A DNA stretch of 56,810 nt from Sinorhizobium terangae (GCF_009601505.1 NZ_WITC01000042.1:1-56810), one strand, 5' to 3'; counted from the first letter of the stretch, positions 1 to 8,884 are shown. Translations and numbers: made by a program. The notes: a model not told the origin generated them from the letters alone.

Positions 1-2
1 AA

Positions 3-1780
3 TGTCACAGCTATTTAAAGATGAGACAAAGTAGTCAAATTAGAAACGCGACGTCATCCTACTCCTTATTACTTCGTTTGCAAGTTGCTATATTTACAAA
101 GTACGCAGACGATAGCCGCCGGCCGGGTGGAGCTGGTCAGGGTTGCGCAGCCCGGTCGGCGGCGGATGGCTCCAGCGGCAAGATAAACTTTAGCTTTGAC
201 ACCCCGATCACTCCGCCGCCTTCAGCTGCGCAAGGGCTTGCTGGCGCTTGGCGATGACCACCGGATCCTTGGTAAAATCCGTCCTCCGGCCAGGCTTGGT
301 GCCGCGCTTTTGGTAGCCATTGCTTTGGCTGCCGTCGCGTATGCCGAACATGTGGTCCGTCTGGCCGGTGCGGCGCGGCCCGCCCTTGCTGCGCTGTTGC
401 TCTCGTCCGGCCTGCATCTCGGCGACCACGGCCAGCATGTCATCAAGGCGCTTGTTCTCGACCACCTCGGAGCGGTGCACCGACCGTAAGGTGTCGAAGG
501 CTCTGTAGGGCAGGGACGTCCCCTCATGGGTGATCTCGAGGCGGCCGTCGGGATAGTCGCAGACAATGAGCTTCTTGCCGGCGAGCGCCGTGGCGAGGTC
601 GGTCGGATCGAGGATGAACATCACCTTGTCATAGCGCAGCGTCAGCGACTGCGACAGCTTGCGGACCTCCTTGCGGCACATGGCGCCATCGAGGTTCTCA
701 TGCGCGGCAAACGGCCGATGCATGTCCTTCGGATTGCGCGGCGCCTTGCCAAAGCGGCGATTGAAGTCGGCCATGAACTCCGGCGCATAGGCATTGGCCG
801 CCGCGATCGAGTCGATGCCGCGCAGCCGCAGTTCCTTGACCAGCCGATCCTGCAGCGTCTGGTTGGCGCGCTCGACGCGCCCCTTGGCCTGCGGGGTATT
901 GGCGCAGATGATGTCGATGTTGAGCTCATAAAGGGCCCGGCCGAACTGCGTCAGGCCACTGGTTCTGTCCTTCTTGGAAGCATGGGTGGTGCGGAAGATG
1001 CCATGCTTGTCGCTGTAGAAGGCGATCGGCTTGCCCCATTGCTGCAGATAGGCCTTCGTCGCGTGCAGATAGTCGAAGGTGTTCTCCGATCCGGCGAAGC
1101 GCAGATGCAAGAGCTTGCCGGTGGCATCGTCGATATAGACGAGCAGGGCGCATTTGGGTCCGCGGTTCTCGAACCACCAATGAAGCGAGCCGTCGATCTG
1201 AACGAGTTCGCCGAAACAATCGCGCCGGCCGCGCGGCTGGAAAACCCGCTTCTTGCGCTCGCGTCGCGACACCCAGATGCCGGCTTCCATCATCCACTGA
1301 CGCAGCGTCTCCTTGCTGACGGCAATCCGGTGGCGTTCGAGCAGCTTCTCGGCGGCCAACGTCGGTCCAAAATCCAGGTAATGCTCACGCACCAGGTCGA
1401 GCACCAGGTTGCGGAAGTCCTCGCTGTAACGCCGGTTGCTCGGACGGCCGCGCTTCTTCGAGACGAGACCGTCGGCGCCGGCCTGGTCATAGGCCTGCAA
1501 CAGCCGGTGGACCTGACTGCGGCTAAGACGAAGCAACGCGGCCGCCTCGACGACGGTCAGGCTGCGCCCGCGAATCCGCTGGATCAGTTCAAGACGATGC
1601 AATTCCTTCTGCGACATGGTGATCAAACAAGACATGACGACTCCGAACGCTCATGGTCTCAACCACGCTTCACCTCGCCAGTCTTCCTTCCAAACGTTGA
1701 CGTTTGACCAGCATCCCAAGAGGCGACGACTGTCGCATCTCTAACTGGCTCATATGTCGCATCTCTAAACTGCCGCTACA
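3..1780. mobile_element. Insertion sequence, copy A (ISNCY-like)
   Basis: The element is bounded by imperfect inverted ends of about 50 bp: the left end begins TGTCACAGC at base 3, and the right end finishes CCGCTACA at 1780. Reverse-complementing the right end aligns it to the left end over its whole length. Each end carries two copies of a motif like TTAGAGATGCGAC about 24 bp apart, probably transposase-binding sites. It holds one transposase gene on the minus strand. The family name is inferred from the transposase type. Target duplications cannot be judged because the left flank is only 2 bases. Confidence 0.75.
208..1635 (-). CDS. ISNCY-like DDE transposase, copy A
   Basis: This 475-aa protein is predicted to catalyse movement of the surrounding element. 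An N-terminal helix-turn-helix (residues ~10-60, with SLTVVEAAALLRLSRSQVHR) is followed by a second HTH-like region ending near TLRQWMMEAGIW. An integrase-type core contains the acidic triad: Asp in VQIDGSLHWWF, Asp in AFYSDKHGIFR and Glu in KGRVERANQTLQDR. The first ATG (1635) is preceded on its strand by CGGAG at good spacing, so it is preferred over the internal Met 6 codons later. The frame is complete and undamaged, so the element could be active. It resembles the neighbouring copy B transposase throughout but is clearly a different member of the family. Confidence 0.9.
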   Translation of the reverse strand: MSCLITMSQKELHRLELIQRIRGRSLTVVEAAALLRLSRSQVHRLLQAYDQAGADGLVSKKRGRPSNRRYSEDFRNLVLDLVREHYLDFGPTLAAEKLLERHRIAVSKETLRQWMMEAGIWVSRRERKKRVFQPRGRRDCFGELVQIDGSLHWWFENRGPKCALLVYIDDATGKLLHLRFAGSENTFDYLHATKAYLQQWGKPIAFYSDKHGIFRTTHASKKDRTSGLTQFGRALYELNIDIICANTPQAKGRVERANQTLQDRLVKELRLRGIDSIAAANAYAPEFMADFNRRFGKAPRNPKDMHRPFAAHENLDGAMCRKEVRKLSQSLTLRYDKVMFILDPTDLATALAGKKLIVCDYPDGRLEITHEGTSLPYRAFDTLRSVHRSEVVENKRLDDMLAVVAEMQAGREQQRSKGGPRRTGQTDHMFGIRDGSQSNGYQKRGTKPGRRTDFTKDPVVIAKRQQALAQLKAAE

Positions 1781-1785
1781 TCAAC

Positions 1786-3452
1786 TGTGGCGGCGAGGTT
1801 GAAATGTCCGCTGTTGCGCAAAGTAGAAATGTCACTTTGGGCGCGTCTTCAGCCAGTTAGAAATGCGACACTCGACATGTCCACCTGCACTGAGGCAAGC
1901 CCCCGACCGGACCGGCTGGGCCGGGTTGCAAGGGAAGGGAGGGGGCGGGTGAGACGCACCATCCGGCTTTAGCTTTGACAGTTGGAGCAGCCGATCATTC
2001 CGCCGCATCGAGGTCAGAGAGCGCTTGTCGCCGTCGGGCAATGACGGTGGGGTCGTTCATAAAATCCGCCTTCCGACCCGGCTTGCCGCCCCGCGGCGTG
2101 TAGCCGATCTTCTCGCTGTTGGTCTTGACCTTCGGCGTTAGTCGCTGATCCTGACGCTCCTTGATATAGGCCAGCACATCGGAAAGCCGCTTGTTCTCGG
2201 TGATCGCCGCATGCGTCACCCGCTGGTCCTTGTCGAACGTCCTGTAGGGCAGGGAATGCCCCTTCCAGCGCACGTCCAGCCGGCCATCGGCGAAGGCATA
2301 GGTCTCGACATAACGGCCCACCAACCCACGCGTCACCTCGTTCTCTTCCAGCATGATCCGCTGGCGCTCGAACGAAAACGTCAACTGGGCACCGACATAA
2401 CGCTGCTCACGTTTGCACAGGACGTCGCGCAGCCGATCCGGGGCAAGGTTCAGCGGCCGATGCAGATCATCGGCCCGGGCAGGGGTAATGGCAAACTGCC
2501 GGTTATAGCGCTCCATGAACCTTGGCAGGAAAGCGTTGCCGTCGTCCATGCCGCAGATACCCTCCAGGCGCAGATCCTTGATCAACCGATCCTGGAGCGT
2601 CCGGTTCATCCGCTCGACTCGGCCCTTGGCTTGGCTCGAGTTTGCGCAAAGAATCTCGATGTTTAGCTCACAAAGCGCACGCCCGAACTGGGTCATGCCC
2701 TGGCCGCCCTTGGCGTCCTTCTTCGCCACCCGGAACACCGAATGCTTGTCGGAATAAAAGGCGACCGGCGCACCATGCGCCTTCAGATAGAGCTCCAGCG
2801 CCTCGAAATAGCTGAAGGCGCTTTCCGAGCGTACGAACCGCAACTGCATCAGCTTGCCGGTCGCATCGTCGATGAACACCAGCAATGAACATGGGTCACC
2901 GCGATCCTCGAACCAGCGATGCTCGGATCCATCGATCTGCACCAGCTCGCCATAGGCCTCGCGCCGCAATCGCGGCTGATGAAAAGTCCGCCGCTGCTCG
3001 CGCGACAGCCACAGGCCGGCCTCCGACATCCATTGGCGCAACGTCTCGCGCGAGACACGCAATCCATCGCGCTCGGCGAGCTTCTCGGCCGCCAGCGTCG
3101 GCCCGAAATCCGTATAGCGCTCGCGAACGAGTGCCACTGCATAATCCCGAACACCGTCGCTGATCCGGTTGTTCGATGGCCGGCCGATCGCCTTGTGCCG
3201 GATCGACGCCGCACCGCTCGTCTCAATCCGATCCATCAGACGACGTACCTGGCGGGTACTCAGATCAAGCACATGTGCCGCCGACACAAGCGTCATGCGC
3301 CCGGCGATCACCTTCGACAAAACTTCTATCCGCTGCAGATCGCGCTCGCTCATCGCAATCAATCCCATCCGCAATCTCCCAGGTCATCGAAAACCCGGGG
3401 AGAGTGACATTCTTACTTTGCAGGATCAGGACACTTTAACTTTGCGGCTACA
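1786..3452. mobile_element. Insertion sequence, copy B (ISNCY-like)
   Basis: The left end starts TGTGGCGGCGAGG at 1786, and the right end finishes GCGGCTACA at 3452. Reverse-complemented, the right end aligns with the left end over about 50 bp, including two iterated motifs (GTTGAAATGTCC and AGTAGAAATGTCAC on the left). A third, weaker copy (GTTAGAAATGCGAC) lies at about 1856-1869 and resembles the copy A motif more closely. Only 5 bp (TCAAC) separate it from copy A. The flanks TCAAC and CCAAA do not form an obvious target duplication. Confidence 0.75.
1995..3368 (-). CDS. ISNCY-like DDE transposase, copy B
   Basis: This 457-aa transposase has the same architecture as the copy A protein: an N-terminal HTH (MTLVSAAHVLDLSTRQVRRL), a second DNA-binding segment ending TLRQWMSEAGLW, then the catalytic core. 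The triad is visible as Asp in VQIDGSEHRWF, Asp in AFYSDKHSVFR and Glu in GRVERMNRTLQDR. The ATG at 3368 is chosen because GGGAG lies 7 bases upstream of it; a TTG two codons earlier and an ATG five codons later are alternatives. The frame is intact. Divergence from copy A rules out a recent duplication; two related elements inserted side by side. Confidence 0.9.
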   Translation of the reverse strand: MGLIAMSERDLQRIEVLSKVIAGRMTLVSAAHVLDLSTRQVRRLMDRIETSGAASIRHKAIGRPSNNRISDGVRDYAVALVRERYTDFGPTLAAEKLAERDGLRVSRETLRQWMSEAGLWLSREQRRTFHQPRLRREAYGELVQIDGSEHRWFEDRGDPCSLLVFIDDATGKLMQLRFVRSESAFSYFEALELYLKAHGAPVAFYSDKHSVFRVAKKDAKGGQGMTQFGRALCELNIEILCANSSQAKGRVERMNRTLQDRLIKDLRLEGICGMDDGNAFLPRFMERYNRQFAITPARADDLHRPLNLAPDRLRDVLCKREQRYVGAQLTFSFERQRIMLEENEVTRGLVGRYVETYAFADGRLDVRWKGHSLPYRTFDKDQRVTHAAITENKRLSDVLAYIKERQDQRLTPKVKTNSEKIGYTPRGGKPGRKADFMNDPTVIARRRQALSDLDAAE

Positions 3453-3720
3453 CCAAACGATCGCATAATCTATGTTATGGAACTGTACGGTCGTTTAGGT
3501 ACACTGGACCGATCACCCACGCGATCGACCCAAGAGTCGCCAATCCGCATGCTGATTGTTTGGTTACTCGCACGTACCAACTGCGTACTCAGCATACAGG
3601 CGAAATGGTACATGCTCGTCCAGCAGGAATATGCCCCAAAGTCCAATTTCGACCGTAACGCTTTTTCGGTTAGATTGAGCCGCAGCAATCACCAACTGGT
3701 TGAATCGGAATGGATATTGA

Positions 3721-3918
3721 TTTTACCCGCTCCGGGGTTTGGTTTGCGTCGAAACGCGTCCTGGCGTCTACGACTGTTCGGGAAGCAACCCCGGCTGGCA
3801 CTCCACGGGGCAATCGGTCACCGTCAACCTGCTCCCGGGCGGGAGCTTTTTTGGCGATTCCGAGTTCCAGAGCCCGGGGACGAGCGTGTCCAACAATGAT
3901 GGTACGGTGTCGAACTGA
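3721..3918 (+). pseudogene. 3' remnant of an unidentified gene
   Basis: An open frame without a start codon ends at the TGA at 3916-3918. Its last 51 codons (from 3766) read like a genuine secreted or surface protein end: VYDCSGSNPGWHSTGQSVTV, then LPGGSFFGDSEFQSPG, then NNDGTVSN and stop. It is rich in Gly, Ser and Asn. The frame is closed by a TGA at 3718-3720, and the start is missing. IS copy B ends about 270 bp upstream, so insertion plus deletion probably removed the 5' part. No family is recognised. The stretch 3453-3720 shows nothing else I can support. Confidence 0.4.
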
Positions 3919-3998
3919 AGAAGGCCTCGGCTTGGGTATTTAGGTCACCTTAAAGTGGTCATGGCGCCGAGCGCTTCAGTTATTGGTTGTGGTATCCC

Positions 3999-4379
3999 TT
4001 AAGCCGCGACGTCGCCGATCAACGCGCCAGCGGGAATGTTCCATTCCTTGCTGAGCTTTCGGATCTGATCCAGATTAATTTCCCGCTTGCCGTTCAAAAG
4101 ATCGGCCGCCCGCGCTTTGGAGCCAATAACCGCAACGAGATCGGCGCGCGTGTAATTGTTCGCAGCCATCACCGACTTGACCACCTCAACCGGGCTCGCC
4201 GTCGGGATTGGATAGTGCTTACCTTCGTACTGTTCGATTAGAAGCACGAGCGCGTCAAAGTGTGCAGCTTCCTCAGAGCCTTCATCGGGTTCGTTCTCGA
4301 AATACGGCCGAACTTCCTTCAGCGCGGCGTTGTACTCGGCCTCACTCTGAAGCGTTCGAAAAGCTTTCAAATCCAACAT
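3999..4379 (-). CDS. higA: HigA-type antitoxin with C-terminal HTH
   Basis: This 126-aa protein is predicted to neutralise the upstream HigB-like toxin and repress the shared promoter. The N-terminal half is acidic (FENEPDEGSEEAAHFDALVLLIEQYE), as in HigA relatives with an added N-terminal region. A Cro/C1-type helix-turn-helix occupies residues ~72-120 (YTRADLVAVIGSKARAADLL, then NLDQIRKLSKEWNIPAGALIGD). It follows the toxin by 17 bp, the toxin-first order typical of higBA. The start Met is followed by LDLKAFRTLQSEAEYNAALK, the usual beginning of this subfamily. Identity as an antitoxin is well supported by the gene pair; the name is by family resemblance. Confidence 0.88.
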   Translation of the reverse strand: MLDLKAFRTLQSEAEYNAALKEVRPYFENEPDEGSEEAAHFDALVLLIEQYEGKHYPIPTASPVEVVKSVMAANNYTRADLVAVIGSKARAADLLNGKREINLDQIRKLSKEWNIPAGALIGDVAA

Positions 4380-4396
4380 GTCGACTTCCTTTCACG

Positions 4397-4708
4397 TCAG
4401 AGGTCTTTGACGTCAATCGCATCGTACTGGGCGTGCGTCCCGACAAACAGAACGAAAATCCGCTTTGACCGAAACGCGACCAGCCCCACGATGCGGTACT
4501 TGTTGCCACCGACGTCGAAAATAACCTTGTTGCCCGCCACGATATCAGCCGAGTTAAATGTCTTCTTCAGCTCACTAAAGTTGCTCCAACTCGCCTTCGA
4601 TGCGGTGGTGTACCATTCCGTCATCGCGGCTTCCGCGGTCTCTCTGGGAGCTCCTTTCGGCAAGCTGTTCCAAAAATTCACCAGCGCGGATTTAGCGATA
4701 ACGTTCAC
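4397..4708 (-). CDS. higB: HigB-type mRNA-interferase toxin
   Basis: This 103-aa protein matches the HigB_toxin type of the RelE-like superfamily, toxins expected to cleave mRNA, often at the ribosome. It begins MNVIAKSALVNFWNSLPKGA, has the Trp-rich helical section (MTEWYTTASKASWSNFSELK), and ends in the beta-sheet core with NKYRIVGLVAFRSKRIFVLF followed by GTHAQYDAIDVKDL. Length matches the family. It is the first gene of a two-gene unit; twin palindromic operators lie directly upstream. The module sits in an otherwise broken stretch between insertion sequences and a truncated wgaJ, consistent with horizontal gain. Confidence 0.88.
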   Translation of the reverse strand: MNVIAKSALVNFWNSLPKGAPRETAEAAMTEWYTTASKASWSNFSELKKTFNSADIVAGNKVIFDVGGNKYRIVGLVAFRSKRIFVLFVGTHAQYDAIDVKDL

Positions 4709-4727
4709 TCGAACTCCTATTTAGCGC

Positions 4728-4770
4728 GTTCCCAATTTGGAAACAAGCGTGAAGTTCCCAATTTGGAAAC
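4728..4770 (-). promoter_or_regulatory. Twin palindromic operators of higBA
   Basis: Two identical 17-bp copies of GTTCCCAATTTGGAAAC occupy 4728-4744 and 4754-4770, 26 bp centre to centre. Each is an inverted repeat with one mismatched pair around a single central base. They begin 19 bp upstream of the toxin start codon, where a HigBA complex would be expected to bind and autorepress. The repeat is seen directly; binding by HigA is inferred. Confidence 0.75.
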
Positions 4771-5018
4771 TTTGTTGGCGGGCACTCTCAACTACCACCA
4801 AAGCAACATCGACGGAATGCAGTCTAGGAGAGCTTTTGGCGCGAAACTGGCCGGAATGAGCCGCCCTGGCATGTCAACCTCGGCTGTCCTTTCGTAACCA
4901 AGTCTCGTCCGCCTCGACGACCTTCGACTGCATTAAGAAATCCAGGCTATGTCAATCGACGTTTCAAAGTAGCTTAGCTCGTTTCCCTACATTCAATTTG
5001 CCGCGCGGGGACCCTCCG
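4771..5018. other. Scar region with possible transposase fragment
   Basis: No intact gene is visible between the higBA operators and truncated wgaJ. On the minus strand, around 4898-4950, one frame reads MQSKVVEADETWLRKDS. This resembles the Asp-Glu-Thr motif region of ISXO2/IS1595-type transposases (VEADET). It may be a fragment of such an element, but it is short and flanked by stops, so the assignment is weak. Confidence 0.2.
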
Positions 5019-5204
5019 TCATGGAACTTCTCTAGGGCTAGGCGCCGGACGACAACCGCAACGAGGAAACCGTATCGTTTCCGCGCGGGCCAAATCGAGA
5101 TCCGGCCTCCCGACCGCGATGACCTCGCTATTCGGCCGCCCACGCGCCCGTTCTACGAGGCTTTCTGCCAGCTGCGCCTTGCAGCCTGTCACGACAATTT
5201 TCAC
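5019..5204 (-). pseudogene. wgaJ: Truncated dTDP-4-dehydrorhamnose reductase
   Basis: A GTG at 5204 overlaps the wgaI stop codon (GTGA). It opens a frame whose first 44 residues match the N-terminus of RfbD/RmlD reductases: KIVVTGCKAQLAESLVERA, then EVIAVGRPDLDLARAETI. After that the sequence changes abruptly to RFPRCGCRPAPSPREVP and stops, for 61 codons in total. The intact family is about 290-300 residues. The catalytic Tyr-Lys region and substrate domain are missing, so no reductase can be made. The glycine-rich loop is also unusual (TGCKAQLA rather than TGxxGQ(L/V)). This gene would have ended the dTDP-rhamnose set. The break lies near ~5072, and the DNA beyond it shows no rfbD in any frame I could read. 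Confidence 0.8.
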
Positions 5205-6271
5205 GCAACACTCCGATGGCGTCCGCCGAGACGTGCGCCGTCGTAGCGCTCGCGCCGGATCGGCTCCCACCACCAGCCGTTGGCGAGATACCAATCGACC
5301 GTGTCGCTCAAACCCGCCTCGAAGTCCCGCGTCGGCCTCCAGCCAAGCTCATGCTCGATCTTGGAAGGGTCGATCGCATAGCGCCGATCGTGACCGGGCC
5401 GGTCGGCGACAAGCGTGATGAGATCGCGATAGCTCTTTCCGCCCTTGCGCGGCAGGCGGATGTCGAGCAGGTCGCAGATGCTCTCCATCACCGACAAATT
5501 GTTGCGCGTGGCCCGGGCGCCGATGTTGTAGCTCTCCCCTGGCCTCCCCTTCCTCATCACGAGATCCAGCGCGCGTGCATGGTCGTCGACGTGGAGCCAG
5601 TCGCGAACGTTCGCTCCCGATCCGTAGAGCGGCAGCGGCTTTTCCTCGATCGCATTGATGATCGTCAGGGGGATAAGCTTCTCGGGAAAATGAAACGGTC
5701 CGTAATTGTTGGAGGAGTTCGAGAGCACCACGGGCAGCCCATAAGTCTGATACCAGGCACGAACGAAATGATCCGCCGCCGCCTTGGAGGCGGCGTAGGG
5801 GGACGAAGGCGCGTAGCGCGTCTCTTCGACGAAAACGCCGCCGGAGAATGGGAGGTCCCCGAACACCTCGTCGGTGGAGACATGGTGAAAGCGAAACCGC
5901 TCGCGCGCTGTTGGGCCAAGCTCCGACCAGTAGGCCAATGCCGCTGAAAGCAGGCGGACCGTGCCGAGGACGTTTGTTTCCGCAAATGCGCCGGGCCCGT
6001 CGATCGATCGGTCGACATGGCTCTCGGCCGCGAGATGCATGACAGCATCGACGCGCTCGAGGCGCATGATGTCGAGCAGCGATTGCTCGTTGCGGATATC
6101 CGCCCGGTAGAAGACATGGCTCGGGTGATTGTCCACCGCGCGCAGCGACTGGAGATTGCCAGCATAGGTCAGCTTGTCGACATTGACGACCCGCTCGGCG
6201 CCATTGGCAACAAGATGCCGGCAGACCGCAGAGCCGATGAAGCCGGCGCCACCTGTGATGAGAACACGCAT
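5201..6271 (-). CDS. wgaI: dTDP-glucose 4,6-dehydratase (RfbB type)
   Basis: This 356-aa cytoplasmic enzyme is predicted to convert dTDP-glucose to dTDP-4-keto-6-deoxyglucose, the second step towards dTDP-rhamnose. The Rossmann NAD motif is at the very start (RVLITGGAGFIGS). The family signature STDEVFGDLPFSGG and the catalytic YAASKAAADHFVRAW (Tyr-x-x-x-Lys) follow. RPGHDRRYAIDPSKIEHELG is near the C-terminus. The start at 6271 is the Met immediately before the Rossmann strand; a further upstream ATG would add an unrelated 13-residue tail. It lies 10 bp after wgaH and overlaps wgaJ by 4 bp. Full length for the family. Confidence 0.95.
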   Translation of the reverse strand: MRVLITGGAGFIGSAVCRHLVANGAERVVNVDKLTYAGNLQSLRAVDNHPSHVFYRADIRNEQSLLDIMRLERVDAVMHLAAESHVDRSIDGPGAFAETNVLGTVRLLSAALAYWSELGPTARERFRFHHVSTDEVFGDLPFSGGVFVEETRYAPSSPYAASKAAADHFVRAWYQTYGLPVVLSNSSNNYGPFHFPEKLIPLTIINAIEEKPLPLYGSGANVRDWLHVDDHARALDLVMRKGRPGESYNIGARATRNNLSVMESICDLLDIRLPRKGGKSYRDLITLVADRPGHDRRYAIDPSKIEHELGWRPTRDFEAGLSDTVDWYLANGWWWEPIRRERYDGARLGGRHRSVA

Positions 6272-6281
6272 GCTTGCCCCC

Positions 6282-6845
6282 TCACCGGCCAAAATCGAAG
6301 AGCTTGGCATCGGCCAGCAACGATGCGTCCCGATCCTTCGCGGACAATCGCAAAAGATCGGCGTCCACGGGCCACTTTATCCCGATTTGCGGATCGTCGA
6401 AGCGGATCGCGCGCTCATGTTCTGCGGAATAGTGCTCGCTCACCTTGTAGAGGACCTCCGTCTCCGGTTCGAGGGTGACAAAACCATGGGCGAACCCCAC
6501 GGGCACCAGAATCTGGTTCCATCTTTCGGCCGAGAGTTCGAGACCAATCCACTGCGCGAATGTCGGCGAGCCCTTGCGGATATCGACGACCACGTCGAAC
6601 GCCCTCCCCCGCACGACCCGAACGAGCTTGGCCTGAGCGCGTGGCGGAAGCTGGTAGTGCAGGCCGCGCAACGTGCCCACAATTGCGGAATAGGAGTGGT
6701 TGTCCTGCACGAAAGCGAGCCGGATGCCATGCGCCAGCAAAGCCTCGGCATTGTAGGTCTCCGAAAAGAAGCCCCGCTCGTCGCCGAACCTGCGTGGTAT
6801 GATTTCCAGAACACCGTCGAGGCCCAGGGCTCTTATCTCAGGCAT
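6282..6845 (-). CDS. wgaH: dTDP-4-dehydrorhamnose 3,5-epimerase (RfbC type)
   Basis: This 187-aa cupin epimerase acts on the product of the dehydratase, giving dTDP-4-keto-L-rhamnose. Visible signatures are [33 protein letters not shown] (with the catalytic His), [15 protein letters not shown] and [20 protein letters not shown] (with the catalytic Tyr). Length is normal. The ATG at 6845 is chosen because the protein then begins [20 protein letters not shown], like its relatives. It overlaps the end of wgaG by 8 bp, so the two are translationally coupled. The epimerase product has no reductase partner here because wgaJ is truncated; a second rfbD elsewhere would be needed. Confidence 0.95.
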   Translation of the reverse strand: MPEIRALGLDGVLEIIPRRFGDERGFFSETYNAEALLAHGIRLAFVQDNHSYSAIVGTLRGLHYQLPPRAQAKLVRVVRGRAFDVVVDIRKGSPTFAQWIGLELSAERWNQILVPVGFAHGFVTLEPETEVLYKVSEHYSAEHERAIRFDDPQIGIKWPVDADLLRLSAKDRDASLLADAKLFDFGR

Positions 6846-7719
6846 CGGCAAGCTCCCTGATGCGTCGCTGAAGGTAGATCGTGTATTCGTTCTTGCCGAG
6901 TAAGGCAGCGCGCTTGAGCACCTCATCGGCAGAGACATAGCCGAGCTCGAAGGCGATCTCTTCCGGGCACATGATCTTCACGCCCTGGCGATGCTCGATC
7001 GTACGCACGAAGGAGGCGGCATCGTGCAGGCTGTCATGGGTACCGGTATCGAGCCAGGCGTAGCCCCGGCCGAGACGGCAGACATGAAGGTCCCCCCGGT
7101 CGAGATAGGCGCGATTGACGTCGGTGATTTCCAGTTCGCCGCGGGCGGACGGTCTGATCGAGGCCGCAACGTCGAGCACGCTGTTCTCGTAGAAGTAGAG
7201 GCCCGTCACGGCCCAGCTCGATCCCGGGCGTTCCGGCTTCTCCTCGATAGTCTCAGCGCGGCCGCTGCGGCCGTTGAAGCTCACGACCCCGTAACGCTCC
7301 GGGTCGTCCACGCGATAGGCGAAGATCGTGGCGCCGCTTTTTCGGGCCGCGGCCTCCCGGCAGAGCTCAGGAAGGCCTGCGCCGTAGAAGATATTGTCTC
7401 CGAGGATCAGCGCGACCGGACTTTCCCCGACGAATTGCCGGCCGATGATGAAAGCTTCCGCAAGGCCGTTCGGCTCGGACTGCTCCGCATAGGAGATCGA
7501 GAGGCCGAGTTGACTTCCGTCGCCAAGCAACTCCTCGAACAGCGGCCTGTCCCTCGGCATGGTGATCACCAGAAAATCGCGAATTCCCGCCAGCATGAGC
7601 GTGCCGAGCGGGTAATAGATCATCGGCTTGTCGTGGACCGGCAGCAACTGCTTCGAAACCGAGATCGTCACCGGGTAGAGCCTGGTCCCCCTGCCGCCTG
7701 CAAGAATGATCCCCTTCAT
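6838..7719 (-). CDS. wgaG: Glucose-1-phosphate thymidylyltransferase (RfbA type)
   Basis: This 293-aa nucleotidyltransferase is predicted to make dTDP-glucose from dTTP and glucose-1-phosphate. It starts with the nucleotide-binding motif [15 protein letters not shown] and continues with [31 protein letters not shown] and [13 protein letters not shown], then [20 protein letters not shown]. All are standard for RfbA/RmlA. The start at 7719 places the motif at residue 2; longer forms add an unrelated leader. It is the first of the dTDP-sugar genes on this strand, 52 bp after wgaF. Confidence 0.96.
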   Translation of the reverse strand: MKGIILAGGRGTRLYPVTISVSKQLLPVHDKPMIYYPLGTLMLAGIRDFLVITMPRDRPLFEELLGDGSQLGLSISYAEQSEPNGLAEAFIIGRQFVGESPVALILGDNIFYGAGLPELCREAAARKSGATIFAYRVDDPERYGVVSFNGRSGRAETIEEKPERPGSSWAVTGLYFYENSVLDVAASIRPSARGELEITDVNRAYLDRGDLHVCRLGRGYAWLDTGTHDSLHDAASFVRTIEHRQGVKIMCPEEIAFELGYVSADEVLKRAALLGKNEYTIYLQRRIRELADA

Positions 7720-7771
7720 GCGGTGTCTCCTGTCGCCGTTGAACTCCGCCCGCGGCTGGTGAACGTTCCCG

Positions 7772-8884
7772 TCATCTCGCCCGCCCTTCGATTTCGGCAG
7801 GCCGGATCGCGGCGGCACCGGCGGGGCTCAACTTACCGCAGCGCCAGAGTCTGTAGGTGGGTTCCGTGTCCCAATCGTAGTAATAGGCTGCCGACAATCG
7901 ACCCGTCGCCATCAGTTCGCCGAGCGTTGCGCGCATGGCACGCACCGCTCCCTCTCGCGCGCGATCGTCGACGGGGCACGAACGCGCGGTATTGGCAATG
8001 CCCCATTCCGTCACCCAACAGGGCTTGCCCTGATCGGCTCCCTGGCAGAAATCGAGGAGGCTGTTCACACGGGTCGCCAGCGCTCCCGCCGCTTTCCGGC
8101 CCGGATAGATGTGGATGCCATAGGCATCGATGAAGCTCTCGGCGCCCCGATTGCGAAGCGCCGCGACGAACACGCGCGGATCGAGCCGTTCCAGGCCGCG
8201 CTTGTCGGCCTCCTTGGCGCTCGCGTCGGAAAGCCCGGCGGAAACGACGGTTGCCTTGCGGCTGTGCACCGTGGCACGCACTTCCTCGCGGCTGATCTCC
8301 AGAACGCGGACGTAATTGTCCAGCCCCCGTTCGAACGCCAGCCGGTCCTTAAGATCGGCGATCGTGCGTGGCGTCGGAGCGCCCGGCTTCCGGTAGACAG
8401 CAAGGTCCCCGTTGTAGCCGGCATGGTTGATCTCGTTGCCGGGCTCGATAGCCTCCAGGCGAATGCCCAGCGCATCGATGCGCCGGAGCGCATCGCGCAA
8501 ACCCTTGCGATACCGATCGATATCGAGATCGGAGAGACGATAGACGTCCCATAGACGCCCGAAGCCTGTCCGCGGGCGGGCACTCTCCGGGTAGTAGCTC
8601 TTGTTCGCAAGCTGGATTTCGAGAAGGATCCTGAGACCAAGCCGACTGGCAATGGCCAGCGCCTCGATACTCTTGTCCACCGGTCGCGACAGGGAAAGGC
8701 GCACGTCGGTCGCTCCACTCGCGGCGATATCCTTGAGTACCCTCTCCTGCTCGCTGTGAGACAGCCATCCAAGATTTACGCGGTTTATCCCGATCCGAGC
8801 AGCCGGGACGTCGTCGGCACAGGCAGGCTGGACGAGCGCAAGCCATCCGCTGAAGACGACTGCCGCCGGCCCTTTCCACAGCAT
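7772..8884 (-). CDS. wgaF: Secreted glycoside-hydrolase-like protein
   Basis: With the ATG at 8884 the protein has 370 residues and a likely signal peptide ([19 protein letters not shown], cleavage near ACA|DD), so it would act in the periplasm or outside. The rest reads as a TIM-barrel glycosidase: [46 protein letters not shown] (acid/base Glu of the Asn-Glu type), [12 protein letters not shown] and [12 protein letters not shown] (nucleophile Glu). Both candidate catalytic glutamates are present. It may trim or edit galactoglucan chains. The start codon abuts an intergenic palindromic repeat, leaving no clear ribosome-binding site, so the true start could differ. The symbol is from synteny (old expA6). 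Confidence 0.8.
   Translation of the reverse strand: MLWKGPAAVVFSGWLALVQPACADDVPAARIGINRVNLGWLSHSEQERVLKDIAASGATDVRLSLSRPVDKSIEALAIASRLGLRILLEIQLANKSYYPESARPRTGFGRLWDVYRLSDLDIDRYRKGLRDALRRIDALGIRLEAIEPGNEINHAGYNGDLAVYRKPGAPTPRTIADLKDRLAFERGLDNYVRVLEISREEVRATVHSRKATVVSAGLSDASAKEADKRGLERLDPRVFVAALRNRGAESFIDAYGIHIYPGRKAAGALATRVNSLLDFCQGADQGKPCWVTEWGIANTARSCPVDDRAREGAVRAMRATLGELMATGRLSAAYYYDWDTEPTYRLWRCGKLSPAGAAAIRPAEIEGRAR

Noticed and set aside
526..1707. 393-codon plus-strand frame opposite the first transposase
   Set aside because: It is the complement of an intact, motif-rich transposase gene and reads as low-complexity sequence with no recognisable domain.
1781..1785. TCAAC between the two ISs as a 5-bp target duplication
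   Set aside because: The sequence right of copy B begins CCAAA and does not match, and the left flank of copy A is outside the window.
3477..3899. 140-codon plus-strand frame after IS copy B
   Set aside because: It has no domain-like sequence, and the better-looking protein end in this stretch lies in another frame (3766-3918).
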